Part shown: positions 7,135 through 13,806 of the stretch, piece after piece
Layout of the letters: every line of letters starts with the position of its first letter
Position numbering within the stretch: the first letter of the stretch is position 1
Assembly (NCBI RefSeq): GCF_945952365.1
Contig: NZ_CAMFHX010000020.1
Span: 1-41,592 of the forward strand
Reading direction: 5' to 3'
Origin: an uncultured Cetobacterium sp.
GTDB lineage: Bacteria > Fusobacteriota > Fusobacteriia > Fusobacteriales > Fusobacteriaceae
Length of the DNA: 41,592 nucleotides
The notes under the pieces: model-generated
Told to the model about the DNA's origin: nothing
Database searches by the model: none
Seen by the model: the letters and a program-made list of their open reading frames with translations, nothing else
Made by a program: the position numbers and the translations under genes

Positions 7135-8187
7135 CTAGTTTTTTTCAATATATTTGGGCACTAACAACATTTTTCTCGCAACCTCTTCTAAAACTCTATC
7201 TGGTGTTATCAAACTATACTTTTCTTCATAAGATAATTTTTCATATTCATCTCCTACCAAAATATCTTTAGGTTCTACTCCTTCATGTCTTGGATTATCT
7301 CTTGATAACCACTCCATTTTTTTAGAGTTTGGACTAAATATTGCAAAACTAGGTATATCTATAGCTTGAGCTAGATGTCTTGGTTCACCTTCATTTCCAA
7401 CAAATAAATCACAGTTAGAAAATAGTGCTCCAAGCTCTCTTATACTTTTTGTTTTTATATCCGATATAACTCTTTTATCCCATCCTAAGTCCTCATGAAA
7501 CTTTTTAGCAAACTCCATCTCATCTGGAGAGTAATAAAGAACTATCTGACAATCAAAAGCATCCAAGATTTTTTTAGCAACCTCTTTCATCAAATGAATA
7601 GGATAAACTTTAGCTTCTCTTCTTGAGTTTATAGCTAAAGGAATTATAATCTTACTGAAGTCAACACCAGCTTCAACCATTCTTTCTTTTAACTCTTCAA
7701 CTTCCTCTTTCAAAAATGTAAGCGAATAGTTTTTATTTAATTTTAAATCAACATTATCCTCTTTTAAAGGCTCTAACATTTTTAAAAATTTTTCAGCTTT
7801 ATCAAAATTATTACTCGGTTCTGGAATTTTATGTGTGTATGAATATCCTCTTTTAGGCTTCATTCTTCCTATTCTGTATTTGGCATTTTTAGAAAACAGT
7901 GTGAACAGCTCACTTTTAGGTGTAGACATTATATCTATAACAATATCGTAATCCTCTCTAGTCACACTCCAAACTTTTTTTAAATATTTAAACGGATTCT
8001 TCTGCTCAGCCTTAGATATTGATATAACTTTATTCAAGTAAGTCTGGTGTTCAAATAAAGGTGCCACATAATCATATAAAACATAATCTATCTTTGCATC
8101 TGGATAAGTCTCTTTCAAACTTTTGCATATTACAGAGGATAAAATTGCATCTCCTATCTGTTTGAATCTAACAACTAATATTTTCAT
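7135..8187 (-). CDS. Glycosyltransferase family 9 (heptosyltransferase-like)
   Basis: The protein resembles ADP-heptose:LPS heptosyltransferases, which build the inner core of lipopolysaccharide at the cytoplasmic face of the inner membrane. Its N-terminus MKILVVRFKQIGDAILSSVICKSL is the family's start, with the conserved IGDxIL, and the C-terminal half has the nucleotide-sugar site motif CDLFVGNEGEPRHLAQAIDIP (usually GNDSGPMHLAAA). It has 350 residues, normal length. The ATG at 8187 was chosen because GAGGAGATTTAAT precedes it; an upstream in-frame start at 8202 would overlap the previous gene more and lacks such a site. The gene starts one base after the stop of the UDG-like gene, so the two are probably translationally coupled. 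The exact sugar cannot be read from sequence. Confidence 0.88.
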   Translation of the reverse strand: MKILVVRFKQIGDAILSSVICKSLKETYPDAKIDYVLYDYVAPLFEHQTYLNKVISISKAEQKNPFKYLKKVWSVTREDYDIVIDIMSTPKSELFTLFSKNAKYRIGRMKPKRGYSYTHKIPEPSNNFDKAEKFLKMLEPLKEDNVDLKLNKNYSLTFLKEEVEELKERMVEAGVDFSKIIIPLAINSRREAKVYPIHLMKEVAKKILDAFDCQIVLYYSPDEMEFAKKFHEDLGWDKRVISDIKTKSIRELGALFSNCDLFVGNEGEPRHLAQAIDIPSFAIFSPNSKKMEWLSRDNPRHEGVEPKDILVGDEYEKLSYEEKYSLITPDRVLEEVARKMLLVPKYIEKN

Positions 8188-8188
8188 A

Positions 8189-8767
8189 TTAAATCTCCTC
8201 AATACTATTTTTTACAGTTTTTAAATCCCCCCAGAACTCTACTGCTACCTTTGCTCTCTTTCCACCGTCATCTCTAGATTTCTTAGCAAAGTTAGCATCA
8301 TATGTTACCAAAATATCTATATTCCCTCTCCAATTTAAAACTGTACCCTTCTCTTGTAAGAACTTAAACTCTCTATCTAAAAGAAGTTCAGCTACATCTT
8401 GTCCTAAAGCTACAATTATTTTAGGATTCATCAGTGAAATTTGCATCATCAGATACTCTTTTAAATCTCTTTTATCTCTTTCCTCTAACTCACGATAATT
8501 TTTTTCTGATTTAGTCAACGTCGTAATATAGTATTCATCAGGTGAAAGACCAACTATATCACATAACTTTATCAAAAACTCTCCACTTGAACCTGATTTT
8601 ACTTTTAAATTTTCATCTATATATAAGTTATTATCATCTCCAATAAACATTATATTTCCAGCAAAATTTCCTGTTCCTAAAACTATCTTCTCTTTTGTAT
8701 TCTTTAAAGCATCCGTTCCTCCAACTTCAAACTTTAACTCCTCTAATAATCTCTCTATCTCATCCAT
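8189..8767 (-). CDS. Uracil-DNA glycosylase superfamily-like protein, divergent
   Basis: The 192 residues follow the layout of family 4 uracil-DNA glycosylases: an early GxGNFAGNIMFIGDD strand, a central YYITTLTKSEKNYRELEERD, then LMNPKIIVALGQDVAELLL, and a late DILVTYDANFA. The motifs that make active enzymes are changed. The GEAPG-type loop is GDDNNLYID, the late TYHPA-type loop is TYDANFA, and the four cysteines that bind the iron-sulfur cluster are missing (only one Cys, in KLCDIVG). The fold is therefore likely but uracil excision is doubtful. It sits between the WalJ-type hydrolase (9 bases upstream) and a glycosyltransferase (1 base downstream). A good ribosome site (TAGGAGGAATTT) precedes the ATG. 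Confidence 0.7.
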   Translation of the reverse strand: MDEIERLLEELKFEVGGTDALKNTKEKIVLGTGNFAGNIMFIGDDNNLYIDENLKVKSGSSGEFLIKLCDIVGLSPDEYYITTLTKSEKNYRELEERDKRDLKEYLMMQISLMNPKIIVALGQDVAELLLDREFKFLQEKGTVLNWRGNIDILVTYDANFAKKSRDDGGKRAKVAVEFWGDLKTVKNSIEEI

Positions 8768-8776
8768 AAATTCCTC

Positions 8777-9550
8777 CTAAAACTCAATTATCTTTGTAGA
8801 TCTGTCCTGTGTTGCAATCTCTACAGAAACATCTATTTTATTTCTAACAAGCTCATCTTTAACTGCATCAAATGCTATTTTAGGATCATTACTATCCTTA
8901 CTCATATGAGCCAAATATATCATCTTTGTTTTTTCACTATATATCTCACATAAAAATCTTGCACAATCATTATTTGAAAGATGACCATTTCTACTTTTTA
9001 CACGAGCTTTCAACTCCCACGGATATGAACATTCCATAAGCTTGTGATAATCATAATTACACTCAATGACAATCACATTTACATCTCTAAAAGCCTCTCT
9101 AACCGTGTTATCAATATAGCCTAAATCAGTAGCTATAGCGACCTTACTTCCTGAACTCTCTTCAATTCTGAAACCAATAGTCCTTTCAGCATCGTGCATC
9201 ACATCAAAAGGATAAACCATACTATCTCCAACCCAAAAAGCTTCCTCTATAAATCTAAGATTTTCTGATTTTATTTTCCCTAGCTTTAATATTCCCGCTT
9301 CATAGCTCTCTTTTGTAATATAGATTGGAATATCATATTTTCTAGAGATTATACCTGCTCCAAGTATATGATCCCCATGTTCATGAGTTATCAAAATCCC
9401 ATCTATATCACAAATATCTACACTTATTTTACTCAATTGTTCCTCTATTTTTTTCCCACTGAACCCAGCATCTATAAGCAATTTTATGTTATCAGTTTCT
9501 AAAAAAATAGAGTTTCCTTTACTTCCACTTCCTAGCACTGCTAATCTCAT
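8777..9550 (-). CDS. MBL-fold metallo-hydrolase, WalJ/YycJ-like
   Basis: This cytoplasmic metallo-beta-lactamase-fold hydrolase has 257 residues, close to Bacillus YycJ/WalJ. The N-terminus MRLAVLGSGSKGNSIFLETD and the metal motif THEHGDHILG are clear. Further metal ligands are likely in VMHDAERT, IATDLGY and LAHMSKD near the C-terminus. Proteins of this family have been linked to 5' exonuclease activity on DNA and to mismatch repair in Firmicutes; which substrate applies here is unknown. The ATG at 9550 follows AAAGGGAAAGAT. It appears to be the first gene of an operon with the UDG-like gene, the glycosyltransferase and perhaps yebC. Confidence 0.88.
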   Translation of the reverse strand: MRLAVLGSGSKGNSIFLETDNIKLLIDAGFSGKKIEEQLSKISVDICDIDGILITHEHGDHILGAGIISRKYDIPIYITKESYEAGILKLGKIKSENLRFIEEAFWVGDSMVYPFDVMHDAERTIGFRIEESSGSKVAIATDLGYIDNTVREAFRDVNVIVIECNYDYHKLMECSYPWELKARVKSRNGHLSNNDCARFLCEIYSEKTKMIYLAHMSKDSNDPKIAFDAVKDELVRNKIDVSVEIATQDRSTKIIEF

Positions 9551-9585
9551 ATCTTTCCCTTTCTTTTATCTCTATTTAAGTCTAT

Positions 9586-9594
9586 ATTATACCA
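9586..9594 (-). promoter_or_regulatory. extended -10 promoter for the walJ-like operon
   Basis: The minus strand reads TATGGTATAAT: a perfect TATAAT (9586-9591) with TG one base upstream. It directly follows the T-tract of the rubredoxin terminator. No convincing -35 box is seen. Confidence 0.45.
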
Positions 9595-9595
9595 T

Positions 9596-9628
9596 AAAAA
9601 AACCTCCTAGCCTACTAGCTAAGAGGTT
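9596..9628 (-). terminator. intrinsic terminator after rubredoxin
   Basis: On the minus strand AACCTCTTAGC pairs with GCTAGGAGGTT (one G-T wobble, six-base loop) and seven T follow. It closes the perR-sor-rubredoxin operon. Confidence 0.88.
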
Positions 9629-9635
9629 ACATATT

Positions 9636-9797
9636 TTACATCTCTTCAAAGTGATCTTTACCTACATAGCACAACGGACATACCCAATCCTCTGGCACTT
9701 CTTCCCACTTTGTTCCTGGAGCGACTCCATTTTCTACATCTCCAACCGTCTCATCATAAACATAATCACATATTACACATCTCATATGCTTTCCCAT
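9636..9797 (-). CDS. Rubredoxin
   Basis: This is a 53-residue iron protein that carries single electrons in the cytoplasm. The two metal loops are [10 protein letters not shown] (Cys7 and Cys10) and [11 protein letters not shown] (Cys40 and Cys43), each C-x2-C, and the conserved core [17 protein letters not shown] lies between them. The order and spacing are those of classic rubredoxins. The ATG at 9797 has AGGGGGAAATAGA upstream; a start four codons later is possible. It lies 18 bases after the superoxide reductase gene and before a terminator. It is therefore the likely electron donor to that reductase, as in other anaerobes. Confidence 0.96.
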   Translation of the reverse strand: MGKHMRCVICDYVYDETVGDVENGVAPGTKWEEVPEDWVCPLCYVGKDHFEEM

Positions 9798-9815
9798 TCT
9801 ATTTCCCCCTATATT

Positions 9816-10184
9816 TTAGTTATGCCATAATCCATGAATATTGCAGTATTCTCTTGCACAAACACTAGCCCCTTTTGGAACTTTGAAATAAGCTTCTGGA
9901 GCTTCTCCTGGCTTTAAATATTTTCTATATAAGAAATCATCTACACATATCTCTATTATTTGAATGTAATGAGCATCTGTCATTGGGTGAGCTACCTCTT
10001 TTCCAACTTTAACTAAATACCCATCTTCCTTCTCTTCAACATAAGGAACATGTTTTTCTGTTGATGCATCCTCTGTTTTTTCTGGAACTAACTCTAACCC
10101 TTCTACATTAACCTCTGCATCAGCAATTAAAACCTCTAATAAAACTGGATTTTCTTTTACTTTAAAAATTTCAAAAACTTTCAT
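9816..10184 (-). CDS. Superoxide reductase (neelaredoxin/desulfoferrodoxin type)
   Basis: This enzyme reduces superoxide to hydrogen peroxide without making oxygen, a typical defence of anaerobes. The 122 residues hold the catalytic iron centre ligands: [11 protein letters not shown] with its Glu and His, [16 protein letters not shown] with two histidines, and near the end [12 protein letters not shown] with the Cys and His ligands. The N-terminal four-cysteine desulforedoxin domain is absent, so it is the short one-iron form. The ATG at 10184 follows AAGGAGGCTAGA; an upstream in-frame start at 10199 overlaps that ribosome site and was rejected. It lies between perR and rubredoxin on one transcript. 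Confidence 0.95.
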   Translation of the reverse strand: MKVFEIFKVKENPVLLEVLIADAEVNVEGLELVPEKTEDASTEKHVPYVEEKEDGYLVKVGKEVAHPMTDAHYIQIIEICVDDFLYRKYLKPGEAPEAYFKVPKGASVCAREYCNIHGLWHN

Positions 10185-10226
10185 TCTAGCCTCCTTCAAT
10201 TAATAAAATATTTTATTTTTTACCAA

Positions 10227-10637
10227 CTATTTATTCTGACAATGTGGACAAATTCCTTTAAAATAAACATGATATTCATCAACTTTAAATCCGTTCATAC
10301 CATCTACTACCAATTGATCTAAAGCCACTGGAATATCATAAACTTTTTTACACTCTATACATTTAAAATGACCATGCACATGAACATCTACATCATATCT
10401 TGTTTCATTTTCCTCTATTGTTATTACTTTCGTTATTCCTTTTTCTATAAAAAGATTTAATGTATTATATACTGTTGTTTTAGAAAGAGTCGGAATCTCA
10501 GGGCATAAAGCCTTATAAATCTCATCTACTGTTGGATGAGTTTTATTTTCTAACAAATATTCAAATATTTTCATTCTCTGATATGAAGGCTTTATGTCAT
10601 GTATTTTTAAATGCTCTCCTATATTTTCAACATACAT
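10227..10637 (-). CDS. perR: Fur-family repressor, PerR-like
   Basis: This metal-dependent DNA-binding regulator has 136 residues. The winged helix is at about 15-75 (PSYQRMKIFEYLLENKTHPT ... LSKTTVYNTLNLFIEKG). The regulatory metal region reads RYDVDVHVHGHFKC, and the structural zinc site is made of two C-x2-C pairs (CIEC and CPHC). Linkage to superoxide reductase and rubredoxin points to a peroxide sensor (PerR) more than an iron sensor. It is the first gene of that operon. A palindrome in its leader could be its own operator, giving autoregulation; that is inferred. GGAG lies nine bases before the ATG. Confidence 0.88.
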   Translation of the reverse strand: MYVENIGEHLKIHDIKPSYQRMKIFEYLLENKTHPTVDEIYKALCPEIPTLSKTTVYNTLNLFIEKGITKVITIEENETRYDVDVHVHGHFKCIECKKVYDIPVALDQLVVDGMNGFKVDEYHVYFKGICPHCQNK

Positions 10638-10658
10638 AATAATCTCCTTTTTGAAACT

Positions 10659-10674
10659 GTTACAATTTTGTAAC
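10659..10674. promoter_or_regulatory. palindrome, candidate PerR/Fur operator
   Basis: The repeat GTTACAA-AA-TTGTAAC (minus strand) lies between the -10 box and the ribosome site of perR. Its size and AT-rich centre resemble PerR/Fur boxes, although the bases do not follow the Bacillus PerR consensus closely. A role as operator is inferred from its position. Confidence 0.55.
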
Positions 10675-10689
10675 TATTCTTTTTAATCT

Positions 10690-10718
10690 AATATACACTT
10701 TTTTAGTATTTTTGTCAA
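10690..10718 (-). promoter_or_regulatory. sigma-70 promoter of the perR-sor-rubredoxin operon
   Basis: The minus strand carries a perfect TTGACA (10713-10718) and TATATT (10690-10695) spaced by 17 bases. It lies just after the stop of the acetyltransferase gene and 16 bases above the palindrome. Confidence 0.85.
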
Positions 10719-10725
10719 GATGTCT

Positions 10726-11175
10726 TTAGAATATTTTGACCATCAAATATCTATCTATACCCTTACCATATTCATCTTTTTGTAACTCTTCTATTTTATA
10801 ACCCGCTTTTTCATACATAGATATTGCTGGTAAGTTTTTAGGGTCTACTGTTAAATAGATTTTTTCAATATCATTTTTTCTTAGTGCCTCATGTGACAAC
10901 TCTAATAATCTCTTTCCATAACCTTTTCCTCTTTGCAATTCTGGAGTTGAAAACCCATATAGGAAAACTGCGTTTTTTCCTAATATAGCTTGATATTGAG
11001 CTACTGATAAAAGTTTACCTTTATTATCTAATAAGACATAAAGTTTTCCATAACGAATAAAACTCATAATCATCCACATATCAGCCCCGCCCATCACTCC
11101 AAAACTATCTATCTCATTTTGATATATTTTTTCTATCAACTCTCGATCTTCTGGATTAACCTCTACTATCTTCAT
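10726..11175 (-). CDS. GNAT-family N-acetyltransferase
   Basis: This 149-residue enzyme moves an acetyl group from acetyl-CoA to an amine; the acceptor is unknown. The acetyl-CoA loop is ELQRGKGYGKRLL (Q/R-x-x-G-x-G/A), preceded by the strand AVFLYGFSTP and followed by the typical helix and IYLTVDPKNLPAISMYEKAGYKI. TAGGAGGATTTT precedes the ATG. It lies nine bases after truA on the same strand and likely shares its transcript. Confidence 0.88.
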   Translation of the reverse strand: MKIVEVNPEDRELIEKIYQNEIDSFGVMGGADMWMIMSFIRYGKLYVLLDNKGKLLSVAQYQAILGKNAVFLYGFSTPELQRGKGYGKRLLELSHEALRKNDIEKIYLTVDPKNLPAISMYEKAGYKIEELQKDEYGKGIDRYLMVKIF

Positions 11176-11184
11176 AAAATCCTC

Positions 11185-11919
11185 CTAATATCCGATATCA
11201 CATAGATGAAGCCCATTTGGTTCTGCTACATCTTTTATATATTTTCCATTTGGATCATTTAACATCTCTATCATATAATTTTCAGGTCTTCTTCTAAAAT
11301 AAATAGATAAAATTGTTCCTACTATTATTCTTATTTGAGATTTTAAAAAAGCATTTGCTTTCACATATAACTTAACCGTTTTTTCATCTACTCTTTCAAA
11401 TCTAGCCTCAAACATCTCTCTTTCAGAAGTTCTACTAGAACAATCCGCAAGTTTAAAGTTACAAAAATCATGAACTCCTACCAAAGGAGCTACAATAGAG
11501 TTTAATCTATCTAAATCTAGTTTTTCATCAACAAAAGTTACATACCTAGATTGAAAAGGATTTCTTTCCTCTCCTAAATAGTATTCATAAGCTCTATATT
11601 TAGCTGAAAATCTCGAATTAAAATCTGCATCACAATCCTCTACATCTAAAATTACTATATCTTTAGGTAGACTGTTATTTAATACATACTTTATTTTCTG
11701 AGGAGGAATTGTTGAATCTATAAAGAAGTTAGATACTTGTTTCTTCGCATGTACACCTCTATCGGTTCTTCCTGCTGAAACTAAATCAATGTCTTTTTTA
11801 AAAAGTATTTTTAAAACTTTTTCAATCTCTCCTTGAACAGTTCTCAGCTTTGGCTGCCTTTGAAATCCGAAAAATTCACTTCCATCATAACTATATGTTA
11901 ACTTTATATTTCTTTCCAA
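11185..11919 (-). CDS. truA: tRNA pseudouridine(38-40) synthase TruA
   Basis: TruA makes pseudouridine in the anticodon arm of many tRNAs. The catalytic aspartate is Asp53 in AGRTDRGVHA. The opening ERNIKLTYSYDGSEFFGFQRQ and the later NAFLKSQIRIIVGTIL are family hallmarks. A TTG at 11919 was chosen as start: it gives 244 residues with the normal TruA N-terminus and has AAAGGGAG seven bases upstream. A longer reading from 11970 would run back through the tRNA terminator. It lies directly after the six-tRNA cluster, whose products it probably modifies. Confidence 0.93.
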   Translation of the reverse strand: MERNIKLTYSYDGSEFFGFQRQPKLRTVQGEIEKVLKILFKKDIDLVSAGRTDRGVHAKKQVSNFFIDSTIPPQKIKYVLNNSLPKDIVILDVEDCDADFNSRFSAKYRAYEYYLGEERNPFQSRYVTFVDEKLDLDRLNSIVAPLVGVHDFCNFKLADCSSRTSEREMFEARFERVDEKTVKLYVKANAFLKSQIRIIVGTILSIYFRRRPENYMIEMLNDPNGKYIKDVAEPNGLHLCDIGY

Positions 11920-11947
11920 TTTTTTCTCCCTTTCCTTTTTTAGATAT

Positions 11948-11974
11948 AAAAAAAAGTCTTGAATAATCAAGACT
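11948..11974 (-). terminator. intrinsic terminator of the tRNA cluster
   Basis: The minus strand shows AGTCTTGA-TTAT-TCAAGACT followed by seven T (11948-11954). It lies between tRNA-Leu and truA. Confidence 0.88.
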
Positions 11975-11989
11975 CTGTAAATTCTTATG

Positions 11990-12072
11990 TGGTGCGAGAG
12001 GAGGGACTTGAACCCTCACGTCGAAACGCCAGATCCTAAGTCTGGTGCGTCTGCCAATTCCGCCACCCTCGC
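11990..12072 (-). tRNA. tRNA-Leu (anticodon TAG)
   Basis: The acceptor stem is GCGAGGG / CTCTCGC with one G-U pair. The anticodon arm is CCAGA-CTTAGGA-TCTGG, giving TAG for CUA codons. A variable arm (CGTTTCGACG) marks a class II tRNA, the T loop is GGGTTCAAGTCCC, and CCA is encoded. It is the last tRNA of the cluster. Confidence 0.97.
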
Positions 12073-12079
12073 AAAAAGA

Positions 12080-12155
12080 TGGTGCGTCATACTGGGCTCG
12101 AACCAGTGACAACACGATTAAAAGTCGTGTGCTCTACCATCTGAGCTAATGACGC
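12080..12155 (-). tRNA. tRNA-Lys (anticodon TTT)
   Basis: The acceptor stem GCGTCAT / ATGACGC is perfect. The anticodon arm CACGA-CTTTTAA-TCGTG gives TTT, and the T arm is ACTGG-TTCGAGC-CCAGT. The encoded CCA gives 76 bases. Confidence 0.97.
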
Positions 12156-12175
12156 ATCTTTATTAAATTATTTAT

Positions 12176-12252
12176 TGGGGTGACCGACGGGGCTCGAACC
12201 CGCGACAACCAGATCCACAAACTGGCGCTCTACCAACTGAACTACGGTCACC
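12176..12252 (-). tRNA. tRNA-His (anticodon GTG)
   Basis: The anticodon loop TTGTGGA gives GTG. The extra 5' G opposite discriminator C, special to tRNA-His, is encoded (GGTGACCG / CGGTCACC). CCA is encoded, for 77 bases. Confidence 0.97.
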
Positions 12253-12255
12253 AAA

Positions 12256-12332
<77 letters not shown>

Positions 12333-12351
12333 ATTTTGATAAATATTTAAT

Positions 12352-12427
12352 TGGAGCGGGAGACGAGGGTCGAACTCGCGACATTCAGCTTGGAAGGCTG
12401 ACACTCTACCAACTGAGTTACTCCCGC
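12352..12427 (-). tRNA. tRNA-Gly (anticodon TCC)
   Basis: The acceptor stem is GCGGGAG / CTCCCGC. The anticodon arm TCAGC-CTTCCAA-GCTGA gives TCC for GGA/GGG codons. CCA is encoded. Confidence 0.97.
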
Positions 12428-12430
12428 AGA

Positions 12431-12507
12431 TGGTCGGAATAGCAAGATTCGAACTTGCGGCCCCCTGCTCCCAAGGCAGGTGCGCTACCGGACTGCGCTA
12501 TATTCCG
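12431..12507 (-). tRNA. tRNA-Pro (anticodon TGG)
   Basis: The acceptor stem is CGGAATA / TATTCCG. The anticodon arm CCTGC-CTTGGGA-GCAGG gives TGG. CCA is encoded. It is the first tRNA behind the promoter and only three bases from tRNA-Gly. Confidence 0.97.
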
Positions 12508-12549
12508 ACTATTTTGTTTTTGCAACTCGCTTTCGCTCGCTACATAATT

Positions 12550-12578
12550 ATAGTATCACAAATTATAATTTCTGTCAA
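12550..12578 (-). promoter_or_regulatory. sigma-70 promoter of the tRNA cluster
   Basis: The minus strand has a perfect TTGACA (12573-12578) and TACTAT (12550-12555) with a 17-base spacer. The start region is followed by an unusually GC-rich patch (GCGAGCGAAAGCGAG), then tRNA-Pro. No other gene is seen in 12508-12723. Confidence 0.85.
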
Positions 12579-12723
12579 CAAACTTTTTTATTTTTTTTTA
12601 TTTTTTTTTAATACCCTTGAAAAGAAGGATTCATTTTACTTAAAAAGAATAATATTCTGTATACTTTTATAAAAATATTTTCTATAATATCTATAACTAT
12701 TTTTAGCTTTAAGGAGGTTTATT

Positions 12724-13371
12724 ATGAAAAATACAAAACTTATCTGTTCAGTGCTTTTAGCTGGTTCTCTTTTAGGTGCTTGTACTGCTTCTAACGGTGG
12801 TTACAACAATCTAAATAACAAAACTACTGGAACTGCTGGTGGAGCTGCTATCGGTGCTCTTCTTGGACAAGCAATCGGTCAAGATACAAAAGGAACTCTT
12901 ATAGGAGCTGGTATTGGTGCTCTTGCCGGTTTAGGATGGGGAGCATACAAGGATCAACAAACAAAAGAGTTACAAGCTAGATTGCAAAATACTTCAGTTA
13001 AAGTTACTGATGAAGGAAATTATATAAATCTTAATCTTCCAGGTGGAGTTACATTCCCTACTAACGGCTCTGTTATTGGAACTGGATTCTACGCTCCTCT
13101 TAACGATATCTCAGCTGTTTTAAATCAATATCCTGAGACAAGAATAGTTATCTCAGGACACACTGATAATACTGGAGCTTATTCTTACAATATGGATTTA
13201 TCTGTAAAAAGAGCAAGAAGTGTTGCTGATTATGTTGTTAGAAGAGGTGTAAACCCTAATAGAATAACTATAAACGGATTTGGACCTGATAGACCTATTG
13301 CTAATAATTCAACAACTTCTGGTAGAGCTCAAAATAGAAGGGTTGAAATTCAAATATTCCCAGCTTATTAA
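12724..13371 (+). CDS. OmpA-family lipoprotein with glycine zipper
   Basis: This 215-residue outer-membrane lipoprotein should link the outer membrane to peptidoglycan. A lipoprotein signal ends in LLGAC with Cys20 as the lipidated residue. Residues about 37-75 form a glycine-zipper segment (GTAGGAAIGALLGQAIG, then GTLIGAGIGALAGLGWG). The C-terminal half is an OmpA-like domain with ISGHTDNTGAYSYNMDLSVKRA, GFGPDRPIANN and the closing GRAQNRRVEIQI. The layout matches E. coli YiaD. TTAAGGAGG precedes the ATG by seven bases. It is a single-gene unit ending in a bidirectional terminator. Confidence 0.92.
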   Translation: MKNTKLICSVLLAGSLLGACTASNGGYNNLNNKTTGTAGGAAIGALLGQAIGQDTKGTLIGAGIGALAGLGWGAYKDQQTKELQARLQNTSVKVTDEGNYINLNLPGGVTFPTNGSVIGTGFYAPLNDISAVLNQYPETRIVISGHTDNTGAYSYNMDLSVKRARSVADYVVRRGVNPNRITINGFGPDRPIANNSTTSGRAQNRRVEIQIFPAY

Positions 13372-13405
13372 TATCTAACAGAACAATTAGAAAATAATTG
13401 ATGCA

Positions 13406-13433
13406 AAAGAGGACCCTAAACAGAGTCCTCTTT
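13406..13433. terminator. bidirectional intrinsic terminator
   Basis: AAAGAGGAC (13406-13414) pairs with GTCCTCTTT (13425-13433). The plus strand continues CTTATTTTCC and the minus strand TTTTGC. It separates the convergent OmpA-type and FMN-binding genes. Confidence 0.85.
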
Positions 13434-13434
13434 C

Positions 13435-13794
13435 TTATTTTCCTATTTTTTCAATTGCATTTTTTACCGCTTCTTTTACACCTTCTGATGTATATGTTGC
13501 ACCTGCAACGATATCTAAATCAGCATTTTGATTTCTTATAACCTGATTTTTTAAAGTTTCTATAGCAGGATCTGCAATAGGTGGCGTATCAGTATGTTTT
13601 ACATTTAATCCTATAATTTTAAACTCTTTACCTTTCGGTTTAACTTGCAGCTCTACCGATAATTCTCCATTATATCCTGTTCCGCTACCCTCTACTAACA
13701 TAGGTCCTGGTCTATTTGATTCATATATCCCTAAAAGTAACCCTAAACCTATAAATCCAAGTACAGCTACCTTTCTAAAATCCTCTTTTGTCAT
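13435..13794 (-). CDS. FMN-binding domain protein
   Basis: The 119 residues hold one N-terminal membrane or signal-anchor helix (VAVLGFIGLGLLLGIY) and one FMN-binding domain as found in NqrC/RnfG and many electron-transfer proteins. The flavinylation motif is DIVAGATYTSEGVKEAV near the C-terminus; FMN would be attached to the threonine by ApbE outside the cytoplasm. The family's usual role is extracytosolic electron transfer. The gene lies 12 bases after the 5'-nucleotidase on the same strand. ApbE is not encoded in this window. Confidence 0.85.
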   Translation of the reverse strand: MTKEDFRKVAVLGFIGLGLLLGIYESNRPGPMLVEGSGTGYNGELSVELQVKPKGKEFKIIGLNVKHTDTPPIADPAIETLKNQVIRNQNADLDIVAGATYTSEGVKEAVKNAIEKIGK

Positions 13795-13806
13795 CTATAA
13801 CCCCTT

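Noticed and set aside
11891-12115. Reading frame across tRNA-Leu (GGGIGRRTRLRIWRFDVRVQ type)
   Set aside because: It is the well-known false protein made by reading through a tRNA-Leu gene; the tRNA fold explains the sequence.
12080-12155. Possible eight-base anticodon loop in tRNA-Lys
   Set aside because: Recounting the bases gave the normal seven-base loop CTTTTAA and a total of 76 bases.
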